64,000 nucleotides of DNA from assembly GCA_026401035.1 (NCBI GenBank), contig JAPLNR010000070.1, positions 16,644-80,643 of the forward strand, in the 5' to 3' direction. The stretch is from Planctomycetia bacterium. Lineage in GTDB: Bacteria; Planctomycetota; Planctomycetia; Pirellulales; UBA1268. The notes under the pieces are model-generated. The model was not told the DNA's origin. It saw only the letters and a program-made list of their open reading frames with translations, and searched no databases. Within the stretch, counting starts at the first letter, position 1, and every line of letters starts with the position of its first letter. This document shows positions 8,696-16,726 of this stretch, piece by piece. The position numbers were made by a program, and so were the translations under genes.

Positions 8696-10266
8696 CCCCA
8701 GCTCCAACGCAGGCGAAGACGTCGTCCGTCGCACGCCGCTGGTTCACGCCATCAGGTGCGGTCGTGGCCGAACTGGCGGCCGGCGTCGACGCCGTCTCGA
8801 TCTTCAAGGCTCTCGCCGGCGGGCGATACCTCATCTACTTCGACAGCGCCGCCGTCGACGCCCTCCCCGACACCCTCCCCGACGCTCCCGTGGCCCCCTC
8901 CGCGCCCCGGCTGGGCCGCTACTCGTTCGTCGCCGTCGACCCGATCCACTCCGTCGTCGTGGAGCCGAATGCCACCGCGGAGACGATCGACCAAGCATTC
9001 GCTGCGCTCAAGGCACTCCGCGCCGATCTGGCCTGCGTCACGATCCCCGGACTGCCGCCCTTCCAAGGGGGGCTGGCCGGACTCGTGTCGTATGAATGTG
9101 GCCTTGCGCGGCTGGGCGTGGCCCCGGCGCGGCCGCCGGCCGCGGCCGTGCCCCTCGTGTCGCTGCATGTGTACGACGTGGTCTGTGTATTCGACCACGA
9201 TCTCGACCGCGGCTGGATCATTTCACAGGGGGTGCCGGCCAAGGGCCCCGCCGCACGGCGGACGCGGGCGACCGAGCGGCTCGAAGCGGTGCTGGCCCGA
9301 TTGCACGATCCCGCTTCGGGCGCGGCCAGCGAGCCGCGGCCCATGCCCCAAGCGGCGCTGCTGCCGCCGGGGGCGATCTATCCGCTCGCCAAGCACCCCG
9401 GCGTCTTCTCGACGCACTCTGCCGCCAGCTACCGCGACATGATCCGCGCGGGAATCGAGTTCGTGCGGGCCGGCGACATCTTCCAGGTGAACCTTGCGCA
9501 GCGGCTGGCCGTGGCCGCGACGCACGACCCGGTGAAACTCTATCTGCGGGCCCGCGCGATCAACCCCGCGCCCTTCGCCGGCTATTTCGATGCTGGCACG
9601 GCACAGATCGCGAGCATGTCTCCCGAGCGTTTTCTGCAGGTGGTGCGGGGCACCGTGCGGATGCATCCCATCAAGGGCACCCGCCGCGTGATCGCCAATC
9701 CCGAGGCGGATCTCTACGCCGGCGACGATCTCGGCGGGAGCGCGAAGGACCGGGCCGAGAACGTGATGATCGTCGACCTCGTGCGAAACGACCTCGCCCG
9801 GGTCTGCACGGCGGAAAGCGTTCGCGTCGAGGCGCTCTGCCGGCTCGAGCGGTATCGCTACGTGCAGCATCTCGTCTCGATCGTGGCCGGCCGGCTGCGG
9901 CCCGGGCTCTCCGCGCTCGACGCCCTCGACGCGGCGCTGCCGGGCGGCAGCGTGACCGGCGCCCCGAAGCACCGCGCCTGCGAGATCATCACGGCGCTGG
10001 AAGGCGTGGCCCGCGGGGCCTACTGCGGCTCACTCGGCTACGTGGGCTTCGACGGCACCGCCGACTTCAATCTGCTGATTCGCACGTTCGTCGCCGCGGC
10101 GGGCACGATCACGTTTGCGGCCGGCGGCGGCATCACGGCGGCCAGCGACCCGGCCGCCGAGCATGCCGAATCGCTCCACAAGGCCGAGGGCATGCTGCGG
10201 GTGCTCGACTCGTTTCACGACGAGTCGACCCCGACTGCCGCCGCGACCGGGGAGCCCGCCCGATGA
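8692..10266 (+). CDS. pabB: aminodeoxychorismate synthase component I (PabB)
   Basis: Chorismate-binding enzyme of 524 residues making 4-amino-4-deoxychorismate with ammonia from PabA, on the way to p-aminobenzoate. The conserved core is clear: DIFQVNLAQRL, a Ser/Glu-rich segment SMSPERFL, HPIKGTRRV, a DLVRNDLARVC motif and the active-site stretch PGGSVTGAPKHRACEIITALE, followed by YCGSLGYVGFDG. TrpE relatives share most of these motifs; PabB is favoured because the gene lies between a DHPS-like H4MPT gene and pabA, and because p-aminobenzoate is the substrate of the nearby RFAP synthase. ATG at 8692 overlaps the previous stop (ATGA), and its own TGA overlaps the next start (ATGA at 10263), giving a tightly coupled three-gene unit. 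No aminodeoxychorismate lyase is seen here. Confidence 0.85.
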   Translation: MTPAPTQAKTSSVARRWFTPSGAVVAELAAGVDAVSIFKALAGGRYLIYFDSAAVDALPDTLPDAPVAPSAPRLGRYSFVAVDPIHSVVVEPNATAETIDQAFAALKALRADLACVTIPGLPPFQGGLAGLVSYECGLARLGVAPARPPAAAVPLVSLHVYDVVCVFDHDLDRGWIISQGVPAKGPAARRTRATERLEAVLARLHDPASGAASEPRPMPQAALLPPGAIYPLAKHPGVFSTHSAASYRDMIRAGIEFVRAGDIFQVNLAQRLAVAATHDPVKLYLRARAINPAPFAGYFDAGTAQIASMSPERFLQVVRGTVRMHPIKGTRRVIANPEADLYAGDDLGGSAKDRAENVMIVDLVRNDLARVCTAESVRVEALCRLERYRYVQHLVSIVAGRLRPGLSALDALDAALPGGSVTGAPKHRACEIITALEGVARGAYCGSLGYVGFDGTADFNLLIRTFVAAAGTITFAAGGGITAASDPAAEHAESLHKAEGMLRVLDSFHDESTPTAAATGEPAR

Positions 10267-10919
10267 TCGTCGTCCTCGACAACCGCGACAGTTTTGTCTT
10301 TAACCTCGCCCGGTATTTCCACCTGCTCGGCGCCGACGCGCTCGTCTGCCCGAGCCACGCGATCGACGTCGCGGGCATCGCGCGGCTCGCCCCCCGGGCG
10401 CTCGTGATCTCACCGGGGCCGTGCACTCCGGCAGAGGCCGGCTGCTCCGTCGCCGCCGTGCAGGCCTTCCGCGGCCGCGTGCCCGTGCTCGGTGTCTGCC
10501 TCGGCCATCAGGCGATCGCCGCGGCACTGGGCGCGCGGATCGTCCGTGCCCGCGAGCCGGTGCATGGCCGCACGAGCCCCGTGCACCACGACTCGCTGAA
10601 TCTCTTCGCGGGCATCCCAAGCCCGATGATTGCCTGCCGCTATCATTCGCTCGTGGTCGACCCCGGCCCGCTGCCGGGCGGCCTCGTCGTGACGGCCCGC
10701 GACGACGACGGCACGATCATGGCGCTCGAGCATGGCCCCGACCGGCTGTACGGCGTGCAGTTTCACCCGGAGTCGATCCTCACGGAGCACGGCTTCCGCT
10801 TGCTGGCGAATTTCCTCGACGCCGCCGGCATCCCGCGGCACCACGACCTGCCGGAGGTGGAAACGCAGGCCGCGCAGCAAGCCCATGACGCAGGCGACGA
10901 CCGCGTTGTGACGTTCTGA
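10263..10919 (+). CDS. pabA: aminodeoxychorismate synthase component II (PabA), glutamine amidotransferase
   Basis: Class I glutamine amidotransferase of 218 residues that hydrolyses glutamine and channels ammonia to PabB. Visible: MIVVLDNRDSFVFNLARYF start, oxyanion region VISPGPCTPAEAG, nucleophile Cys79 in VLGVCLGHQAIAAALGA, and the His/Glu pair in YGVQFHPESILT. The last 25 residues are a polar extension. It starts inside the pabB stop (ATGA). TrpG is the alternative identity, and amphibolic TrpG/PabA enzymes exist; the cluster argues for p-aminobenzoate. A hairpin with a T run follows at 10926-10946. Confidence 0.86.
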   Translation: MIVVLDNRDSFVFNLARYFHLLGADALVCPSHAIDVAGIARLAPRALVISPGPCTPAEAGCSVAAVQAFRGRVPVLGVCLGHQAIAAALGARIVRAREPVHGRTSPVHHDSLNLFAGIPSPMIACRYHSLVVDPGPLPGGLVVTARDDDGTIMALEHGPDRLYGVQFHPESILTEHGFRLLANFLDAAGIPRHHDLPEVETQAAQQAHDAGDDRVVTF

Positions 10920-10925
10920 CAGAGG

Positions 10926-10946
10926 CAGGCGGGAGCCTGTTTTTCT
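10926..10946 (+). terminator. intrinsic terminator after pabA
   Basis: CAGGC-GGGA-GCCTG stem-loop (5-bp stem, 4-nt loop) followed by five T residues, beginning six bases after the pabA stop. The stem is short but GC-rich, and it ends the DHPS-like/pabB/pabA unit. Confidence 0.6.
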
Positions 10947-10947
10947 T

Positions 10948-11090
10948 CAGCACCTGCCACTCCCGATGCTGAGGAGCCGGTCGGCTGAAGCTCGAGGAGC
11001 ATTGGAGTTTTCGCTGGGCAGAGGTCAGCCCCGCCGCACGACCCACGTGCGAAAAATCCACGCGACGAGACTTCTGCCGCCGGCTCACAA
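10948..11090. repeat. dispersed repeat, family E copy 1
   Basis: This non-coding stretch between convergent pabA and the SDR gene matches the reverse complement of 54950-55078 over roughly 125 bp at about 80 % identity by eye (shared blocks: CTGAGGAGCCGG, GAAGCTCGAGGAGCATT, TTTTCGCTG, GTGCGAAAAATCCACGCGAC, GACTTCTGCCG). Its left end, TTCAGCACCTnnnACTCCCGATGCTGAGGAG, recurs at 36432-36463 next to a GACAGGCT palindrome. The remaining 75 bp up to 11166 show nothing recognisable. Confidence 0.75.
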
Positions 11091-11166
11091 TGCAGTCTGT
11101 CAGCACAAGCGCTGCCAACAGACGTGTCCATCAGCCTGCAGGCCACGCTCCCTACGATGCAAAACG

Positions 11167-11922
11167 TCACGCGCGGCGGAAGCCGCCGTTGACGTTGACC
11201 GTCTGCCCCGTCACGAAGGCGGCCTGCGGCGAGACGAGCCAGTGGACCGCGGCGGCGATGTCTTCCGGAGTGCCCCAGCGGCCGAGCATGCTCTCCCGCA
11301 CGGCCCGCTGCTGCCAGGCCTCGCTGGCCCCCGCGCCCCAGGCCGTCTTGATCCAACCGGGGGCGACGCAGTTGACCCGCACCTTCGGCGCGAGCGACTT
11401 GGCGAGGCTGCGGCTGAAGGCCATCACGGCGGCCTTCGTCGCGGCGAAGAGTTCGCCGCTATCCCCTTCCATGCCCGTGTCGGCCTGATCCCAGCCGATC
11501 GTGACGATCGCCCCGCCCTCGCGGGTGTTCATCCAGCGGCCGATCGCGCGGGCGAGCGTCAGCGTCGCGACGACGTCCACCTTGAGCAGCTCCTCGAGTT
11601 TCCGCTCGAAGCTCCACTTCGCCGGCTCGCCCGTGAGCACGTCGGCACCGGCGACCGCCACGAAGATGTCGATGTCGGGCAGCCGCACCTCCACCTCGCG
11701 GGCGAGTGTCTGCACCGCCTGCGGGTCGGCCAGGTCGGCGAGAAACGTGCCGGCGTGTCGTTCATCCCGATCGAGCAGCCGCGCGATCTCAGCGGCGGCC
11801 TTGGCCGACCGGCCGTGCACCGCCACGCGGGCGCCGGCCGCGGCCAGTTCGAGGGCCACCGCGCGGCCGATGCCGTGCGTCGAGCCCGTGACCAGCGCAG
11901 TTTTTCCTGTCAGGTCGCTCAT
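11167..11922 (-). CDS. SDR-family protein lacking catalytic Ser and Tyr
   Basis: Rossmann-fold short-chain dehydrogenase/reductase of 251 residues. The NAD(P)-binding motif TGSTHGIG (12-19) and the C-terminal VNCVAPGWIKTAWG and FVTGQTVNVNGGF are classical. The catalytic centre is not: at the YxxxK position the sequence reads F159-A-A-T-K163, so Tyr is Phe, and the Ser expected near 146 is Gln in TIGWDQADTG. The NNAG motif is VAVAGAD. It may be a binding or regulatory protein or use different chemistry. Start ATG 11922 overlaps the stop of the beta-propeller gene by four bases, so the two are probably translated together. Which reaction, if any, it carries out is unknown. Confidence 0.8.
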   Translation of the reverse strand: MSDLTGKTALVTGSTHGIGRAVALELAAAGARVAVHGRSAKAAAEIARLLDRDERHAGTFLADLADPQAVQTLAREVEVRLPDIDIFVAVAGADVLTGEPAKWSFERKLEELLKVDVVATLTLARAIGRWMNTREGGAIVTIGWDQADTGMEGDSGELFAATKAAVMAFSRSLAKSLAPKVRVNCVAPGWIKTAWGAGASEAWQQRAVRESMLGRWGTPEDIAAAVHWLVSPQAAFVTGQTVNVNGGFRRA

Positions 11923-13604
11923 CGTGTGGCATCCGCCGCCACGGGGTTCGCCACGAACGGCAACTCATAGCAGGCGGCTTCCTCGGCATTTCGCACGAGC
12001 AGCAGCCGGCCGGAAAGGCAGAGGTTGTTCCAGGTCTGGCCCTCGATCGCGGCAAGCCGACCACGAACGACATGCTTCGCGGGCGCCGCGTCGACGAGCA
12101 CCACTTCGCCCGACTCGGCCTGCACGAGCAGCAGGTCGCCGACCCGCAGCACCTGCCCCTGGCCGTAGCGGCCCCCCTTCCACTGTCGCTTGCCGTCGGC
12201 GAGCCGCACGCATTCGAGGATGCCGTCGGAGAGGCCGTAGGCATGCCCCTCGTGCAGGGCGACATTCGTGAACTTCGTCTTCAGGCTGCCTGTCTCGTGC
12301 CAGACCTCGCGCATGCTCCAGGGCTCCGCGGCGCTCGCCGCGATCTCGAACACCGCCGCGCCGATGCCATATCCCTTCGAGATAAACACCTGCTTGTCGC
12401 CGATCACCACGGCCTGCGAGCAGGTGGCATCGGAATTGGAGTGGCCGGGCCAGTCGAACTGCCAGACCACGCCACGGGCGGCCGGGTCGTAGCCGACCAC
12501 GCGCGACTCGTTGACGCTCACGATCACCTCACGGCCGCCGAGCGTGGCGACGTGCGGCGTGACGTAGCTGATCTGCTCGTTGCCGGCCGTCCAGCGGCGA
12601 TCGCCGCTCGTGCGGTCGTAGGCGACGAGTGCGACAAACTCGGGATCCCGCGCATCGCGCCGCGTTCGCGGCCCGCCGCCCGGCACCACCACCACGTCAG
12701 CGAGCACCAGCGGCGAGCCTGCGCGGCCCCACGCGACCGCCGCCGCATGGGCCGCGGGATCGATGCCGAGATCGGCGAGCACGTCCTTTTTCCAGAGCAG
12801 TTTGCCCGTGCCGCCGTCGATCGCCTGGAGCCAGCCAGTGGCGCCCGTGGTGTAGACGACGCCGTCGCGGATCGTGGGGGTCGACCGTGGCCCTACTCCG
12901 CCGAGCACGGTCTCGTGCCGCGTGGGAGCGGCAACGCTCCATTCTGGCGCACCAGTCGCCAGCGAATAGCAGCAGACGATCTCTTCGTCGCCGCGCTGCT
13001 CGAGCGTCACGGCGTGGTCGCCGCAGATCGCGAAGCCGCTCCAGCCGGCGCCGATCGGCCGCTTCCAGATCGGTCGCGGCGGACTTTTTTCCCAGTCGGG
13101 GTCGAGCGCGATCTGATCGATCCCGCACGTGCCGTCGGGTCCGAGGAACCGCGGAAAATCGTCGGGTGTCGCCTGCCACGGCCGGTGCTCCGCCGCATCG
13201 GCTCCGCCGGCGGCCAGCGGAGTCGCTGCCAGCCCGCGATCCCGTGCGGGCGCCCAGCGCCAGTTGAACTCGGGCACGAGATCCCCGGACACCCGTTCGA
13301 TTCGCAGCATGCCGGCCGCCACCACCACGGCCCCGAGCAGTGCCCCGGCCACGCCCTGCTTGAGCCATGCCGGATGGCCGCTCTCCCGCACGAACCAGAG
13401 GAGCAGCGTCACGAGCGCCGAGAAGCAGAGGATCAGCGTGATGATGTTGCGCACCGCCTGATCGACGATCGGACCCACGACCGGCTCGAGCAGGCCGGCC
13501 CGCACGAGCACGGTGGCGGCGGCGAGCGATGCCATCGAGATCAGCACCCGGCGGGGGGGACGAAGCGAACGCGACGGTGCGGGGACGATGGCGGCGCGGC
13601 GCAT
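11919..13604 (-). CDS. membrane-anchored PQQ-type beta-propeller protein
   Basis: Protein of 561 residues. The first about 110 residues hold two to three hydrophobic helices (around 20-40, 50-75 and 85-100). The rest is a PQQ/WD-like beta-propeller with repeats such as GATGWLQAIDGGTGKLLWKKDVL, VALVAYDRTSGDRRWTAG, VVGYDPAARGVVWQFDWPG and LECVRLADGKRQWKGGRYG; each blade ends in the W-x-x tryptophan-docking pattern. An opening segment WQATPDDFPRFLGPDGTCG is common in planctomycete outer-cell propeller proteins. The blades should face the periplasm. These proteins may be assembly or scaffold factors or quinoprotein-like oxidoreductases; no PQQ-specific active-site residues could be assigned. It forms an operon with the SDR gene (4-bp overlap) and is divergent from the transsulfuration genes. 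Confidence 0.72.
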   Translation of the reverse strand: MRRAAIVPAPSRSLRPPRRVLISMASLAAATVLVRAGLLEPVVGPIVDQAVRNIITLILCFSALVTLLLWFVRESGHPAWLKQGVAGALLGAVVVAAGMLRIERVSGDLVPEFNWRWAPARDRGLAATPLAAGGADAAEHRPWQATPDDFPRFLGPDGTCGIDQIALDPDWEKSPPRPIWKRPIGAGWSGFAICGDHAVTLEQRGDEEIVCCYSLATGAPEWSVAAPTRHETVLGGVGPRSTPTIRDGVVYTTGATGWLQAIDGGTGKLLWKKDVLADLGIDPAAHAAAVAWGRAGSPLVLADVVVVPGGGPRTRRDARDPEFVALVAYDRTSGDRRWTAGNEQISYVTPHVATLGGREVIVSVNESRVVGYDPAARGVVWQFDWPGHSNSDATCSQAVVIGDKQVFISKGYGIGAAVFEIAASAAEPWSMREVWHETGSLKTKFTNVALHEGHAYGLSDGILECVRLADGKRQWKGGRYGQGQVLRVGDLLLVQAESGEVVLVDAAPAKHVVRGRLAAIEGQTWNNLCLSGRLLLVRNAEEAACYELPFVANPVAADATR

Positions 13605-13714
13605 GACACAGTTTCCGAAGGCGGGAATAAGGCCGAAAGTGAGGCGGAACGTCGGAGTGTAGCGATCGTGCGGCGCGAGCGTCCAACCCCGGCAACGGCG
13701 CGGCCCGTGATTCC

Positions 13715-13743
13715 TTGTCGGTGTCCGGAGGCTCGACTACACT
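13715..13743 (+). promoter_or_regulatory. sigma70-like promoter for the transsulfuration genes
   Basis: TTGTCG (13715-13720) and TACACT (13738-13743) are separated by 17 bp, 37 bp before the ATG at 13780. The 175-bp divergent region was also looked at for a SAM or SAH riboswitch fold; none was recognised. Confidence 0.35.
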
Positions 13744-13779
13744 CGGCCTGACGGCTGTTTTTCCCTCCAGGCGCACCGC

Positions 13780-15075
13780 ATGCTCACCACGAAATCACTC
13801 GATCCCGCCGGTGAGAAGCCCGCCGACGAGCCGGCGGCGGCACCGCCGGCAGCGTCCGCCGCGGCCGCGCTCAGCGAGCCGCTGGCGACCGGATCGCTCG
13901 GGCCGTCGACGGCCGCGGTTCACGCCGGCGAGGCCCGCCAGAAGCCGGGCTTCTCGATTACCGACCCGATCTTCGTCTCCTCCACCTACACGTTTTCCAA
14001 CACCCAGTCGATCGTCGACTTCATCGAGGAGGAGCACCAGCGCGAGGAGTATGGCCGCTACGGCAATCCTGGCGAGCGGGTCGTCGAGCGAAAACTGGCG
14101 GCCCTCGAAGGGGGCGAGATGGCGGTGCTCTTCGCCAGCGGCATGGCGGCGCTCGTAGGCCTGCTGATGGGCCATCTCAACGCCGGCGAGGAGATCATCT
14201 TCTTCGACGAGTGCTACCACCGCAGCCGCGAGTTTTGCCGCAAGCATCTCGCCCGGTTCGGGGTCGGCTTCCGCGAGGTGCCCACCTGCGACTACGAGGC
14301 GATGGAGGCGGCGATCACGCCGCGGACGAAGTTCATCGTCAGCGAGTCGCCCACCAACCCGCACCTGAGCGTGGTCGACATCGAACGCTTCGCCGACATC
14401 GGCCGACGCAAGGGCGTGCTCTCGCTGATCGATGCCACGCTCTGCACCCCCTACAACCTCCGGCCGCTGGAGGCGGGCGTCGACTTCGTGCTACATTCGG
14501 CCACGAAGTATCTCGGCGGCCACAACGACCTGCTCGCCGGCGTCGTCGTCGGCTCGAAGGACAAACTCGAGCCGGTGCGGAACCTCCGCGGGATCATGGG
14601 GGGCGTGAACTCGCCCCACAACGCCTACCTGCTCGAGCGCGGCCTCAAGACATTCGCCCTCCGCATGGAGCGGCACAACGCCAACGGCCTGGCGGTCGCG
14701 CGGTTTCTCGAGCGGCACCCGAAGGTGGAGCAGGTCTTCTATCCGGGGCTCGAGAGCCACCCCTTCCACGCGATCGCCGCGCGGACGATGCGGGGCTATG
14801 GCGGCCTCGTCACCTTCCTACTCAAGGGGGCAGACGGCAGGAGTGCCGACTGGCGGCAGACAGCACAGGTGATCGATTCCGTGAAGATCCCGCGGATCGG
14901 CCCGAGCCTCGGCGGCGTTGAATCGCTGATCGAGCAGCCGATGGTGATGAGCTACTGGAACTACTCGCCCACCGAGCGGGCCGCGTTTCGCATTCCCGAC
15001 AACATGATCCGCCTGGCCTGCGGCATCGAGGATTCGGCCGACCTCATCGCCGACCTCGCCCAGGCGCTCGGCTAG
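13780..15075 (+). CDS. cystathionine gamma-synthase-like PLP enzyme
   Basis: Cys/Met-metabolism PLP enzyme of 431 residues. Key parts: YGRYGNPGERVVERKLAALE (PLP-phosphate-binding region from a neighbouring subunit), FASGMAALVG, SESPTNPHLSVVDIE, Asp218 in SLIDATLCTPY and the PLP Lys243 in HSATKYLGGHND; then the C-terminal GGVESLIEQPMVMSYW. It has an Ala/Pro-rich N-terminal extension of about 40 residues that is not part of the fold. The sequence style recalls plant-type cystathionine gamma-synthases, which join an activated homoserine and cysteine. The next gene, 35 bp on, is a second family member, so the pair could handle homocysteine formation in two steps (synthase plus lyase). Exact substrates in this family cannot be told from motifs. 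Confidence 0.82.
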   Translation: MLTTKSLDPAGEKPADEPAAAPPAASAAAALSEPLATGSLGPSTAAVHAGEARQKPGFSITDPIFVSSTYTFSNTQSIVDFIEEEHQREEYGRYGNPGERVVERKLAALEGGEMAVLFASGMAALVGLLMGHLNAGEEIIFFDECYHRSREFCRKHLARFGVGFREVPTCDYEAMEAAITPRTKFIVSESPTNPHLSVVDIERFADIGRRKGVLSLIDATLCTPYNLRPLEAGVDFVLHSATKYLGGHNDLLAGVVVGSKDKLEPVRNLRGIMGGVNSPHNAYLLERGLKTFALRMERHNANGLAVARFLERHPKVEQVFYPGLESHPFHAIAARTMRGYGGLVTFLLKGADGRSADWRQTAQVIDSVKIPRIGPSLGGVESLIEQPMVMSYWNYSPTERAAFRIPDNMIRLACGIEDSADLIADLAQALG

Positions 15076-15110
15076 GGAAGGAACCTGGTTCCTCTCCCGG
15101 GAGAACACGC

Positions 15111-16250
15111 ATGCAGTTTCGCACCCGCGCGATCCACGTCGGCCAGAAACACGACGCCACCACCGGCGCGATCGTGCCGCCGATCCATCTGGCCAGCACG
15201 TTCGTGCAGCCCGATGCCTCGATGTCGGCTGAGTATGACTACGCCCGGACGGCGAGCCCCACCCGCCGCAACTTCGAGACGACGCTCGCCGCGCTCGACA
15301 ACGGCACGCGGGCCCTCGCCTTCGCCTCCGGAATGGCGGCGACGCACTGCGTCACGCAGTTGCTCGTGCCCGGTGACCACATCGTCACCGGCACCGACAT
15401 CTACGGCGGCACCTGGCGGCTCTTTCACAAGGTGCTCGCCCAGCACGGCATCACCCTCACGGCCGTTGACACCTGCGACACCGACGCCGTCGCCCGGGCC
15501 GTCACCCCCGCCACCCGCCTCATCTGGGTCGAATCGCCGGGCAATCCCCTGCTCTCGATCACCGACATCGCGGCCTGTGCCGAGATCGCCCAGCGCTCGG
15601 GGGCGCTGCTTGCCTGCGACAACACGATCGCCACGCCGGTGCTCTCGCGGCCGCTCGACCTCGGCGCCGACATCGTGATGCACTCGGCCACGAAATATCT
15701 CGGCGGCCACAGCGACCTGCTCGGCGGGGCGCTGGTGGTCCGCGACGCGGAACTCGGCAAGAAACTCCACTGGATGCAAAACGCGACCGGCGGCGTGATG
15801 GGGCCGCTGGAGTCGTTTCTCTGCTCGCGTGGCGTGAAGACGCTCGAACTTCGGGTGCTCGCCCAATCGGCCACGGCCCTCGCGCTCGCCGCATGGCTCC
15901 AGAGCCACCCCCGGGTCGCGAAGGTGCACTATCCCGGCCTCGCCTCCCACCCGGGCCATGCCCGCGCCGCCGGTCAGATGTCGGGCGGCTTCGGCGGGAT
16001 CGTGAGCTTCGAGGTCGCGGGCGACGTGGCGCTGGCCCGCAAGGTGGTCGAGTCGACGAAGCTCTTTCAGCTCGCGGTGAGCCTGGGCGCGGTCGAGTCG
16101 CTCATCGAACTGCCGGCCGTCATGTCGCACGGCTCCTACGAGCCGGCAGCGCGGCGGGCCGTGGGGATCGCCGACGGCCTGATCCGGCTCTCGGTCGGAC
16201 TCGAGGCCTGCGAGGATCTCCGCGCCGACCTCGCCGCCGCCCTCGGCTAG
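15111..16250 (+). CDS. cystathionine lyase-type PLP enzyme
   Basis: PLP-dependent transsulfuration enzyme of 379 residues, close to the standard family length. Visible: YDYARTASPTRRNFETTLAAL, the cofactor-stacking region TDIYGGTWRLF, ESPGNPLLSITD, Asp170 in LLACDNTIATPVLSRPL, and the PLP Lys195 in MHSATKYLGGHSDLLGG, followed by SLGAVESLIELPAVMSH. It belongs to the cystathionine gamma-/beta-lyase and O-acetylhomoserine sulfhydrylase group. It follows the synthase-like paralogue by 35 bp and is likely cotranscribed. A strong hairpin-T-run terminator follows directly (16263-16282). Confidence 0.83.
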   Translation: MQFRTRAIHVGQKHDATTGAIVPPIHLASTFVQPDASMSAEYDYARTASPTRRNFETTLAALDNGTRALAFASGMAATHCVTQLLVPGDHIVTGTDIYGGTWRLFHKVLAQHGITLTAVDTCDTDAVARAVTPATRLIWVESPGNPLLSITDIAACAEIAQRSGALLACDNTIATPVLSRPLDLGADIVMHSATKYLGGHSDLLGGALVVRDAELGKKLHWMQNATGGVMGPLESFLCSRGVKTLELRVLAQSATALALAAWLQSHPRVAKVHYPGLASHPGHARAAGQMSGGFGGIVSFEVAGDVALARKVVESTKLFQLAVSLGAVESLIELPAVMSHGSYEPAARRAVGIADGLIRLSVGLEACEDLRADLAAALG

Positions 16251-16262
16251 TTCACGGAAACA

Positions 16263-16282
16263 TGAACATCCTGTTCATTTTT
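16263..16282 (+). terminator. intrinsic terminator after the transsulfuration operon
   Basis: TGAACA-TCC-TGTTCA (6-bp stem, 3-nt loop) followed by TTTTT, 12 bases after the stop at 16250. The apex CATCCTG is the same as in the rho terminator and in a hairpin at 23706-23720. Confidence 0.75.
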
Positions 16283-16317
16283 CCTTGGCGGACCTCCGTC
16301 CGCTGGTGCTCACACGG

Positions 16318-16560
16318 CCCAATCCTGTTCGGTGCGGGGATTGCCTGCCCGCGGGGTCTGGCGTTTCGCCTGCCTTGCTCAACTCGCCCAAACCGGCTTT
16401 GGGCCACCCACGCCCCGTCGCCGGACGTGCGCTGCGCCCATCCTGGGCTTCGCTTACTCGATGCTGACTGCGCTCCGCCATCCATGGCTCCGCTGGTCAG
16501 CAACGCCGGCTCCCGGGGCATGGGCAGCCCTTCGCCTCGGTTCGCCTGTGTCATCCACTT
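16318..16560. repeat. 220-bp dispersed repeat, family P copy A
   Basis: From CCCAATCCTGTTCGG to about GTCATCCACTTCGTGG this stretch matches 30052-30265 almost base for base in its central part (shared: GGCCACCCACGCCCCGTCGC, CGATGCTGACTGCGCTCCGC, CAGCAACGCCGGCTCCCGGG) and, more loosely, the reverse complement of 30268-30490. It carries no convincing ORF; overlapping open frames are by-products of GC-rich sequence. It sits between the terminator at 16282 and the leader of the beta-barrel gene; 16561-16726 shows nothing else recognisable. Confidence 0.85.
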
Positions 16561-16726
16561 CGTGGCGGCCCAATCGGACGTGAAGGTGGGCGGTCTGGAT
16601 AAAGGCTACCAATCAAGTCGATTTTGGCGGAAGTTTCGGTCGTGCCGTGGACGATACCTCTTCCGATTGGAGAAACGCTGCCGGGCGACGGACGCACCTG
16701 CTGGGTTTCTTCCGGAGGATCAGGCC

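Noticed and set aside
12072..13751. Open frame of 559 codons on the plus strand opposite the beta-propeller gene
   Set aside because: Mirror frame of a GC-rich gene; rich in Arg, His and Pro, no domain, no ribosome site, while the opposite strand encodes a clear propeller.
13605..13779. SAM or SAH riboswitch upstream of the transsulfuration genes
   Set aside because: No recognisable pairing pattern or conserved core; only a plausible promoter was found.
15893..16726. Long upstream extension of the DUF6666-like gene
   Set aside because: The extension covers the 3' end of the transsulfuration gene, a terminator and repeat DNA; the ATG at 16727 has a signal peptide and GGAGG.
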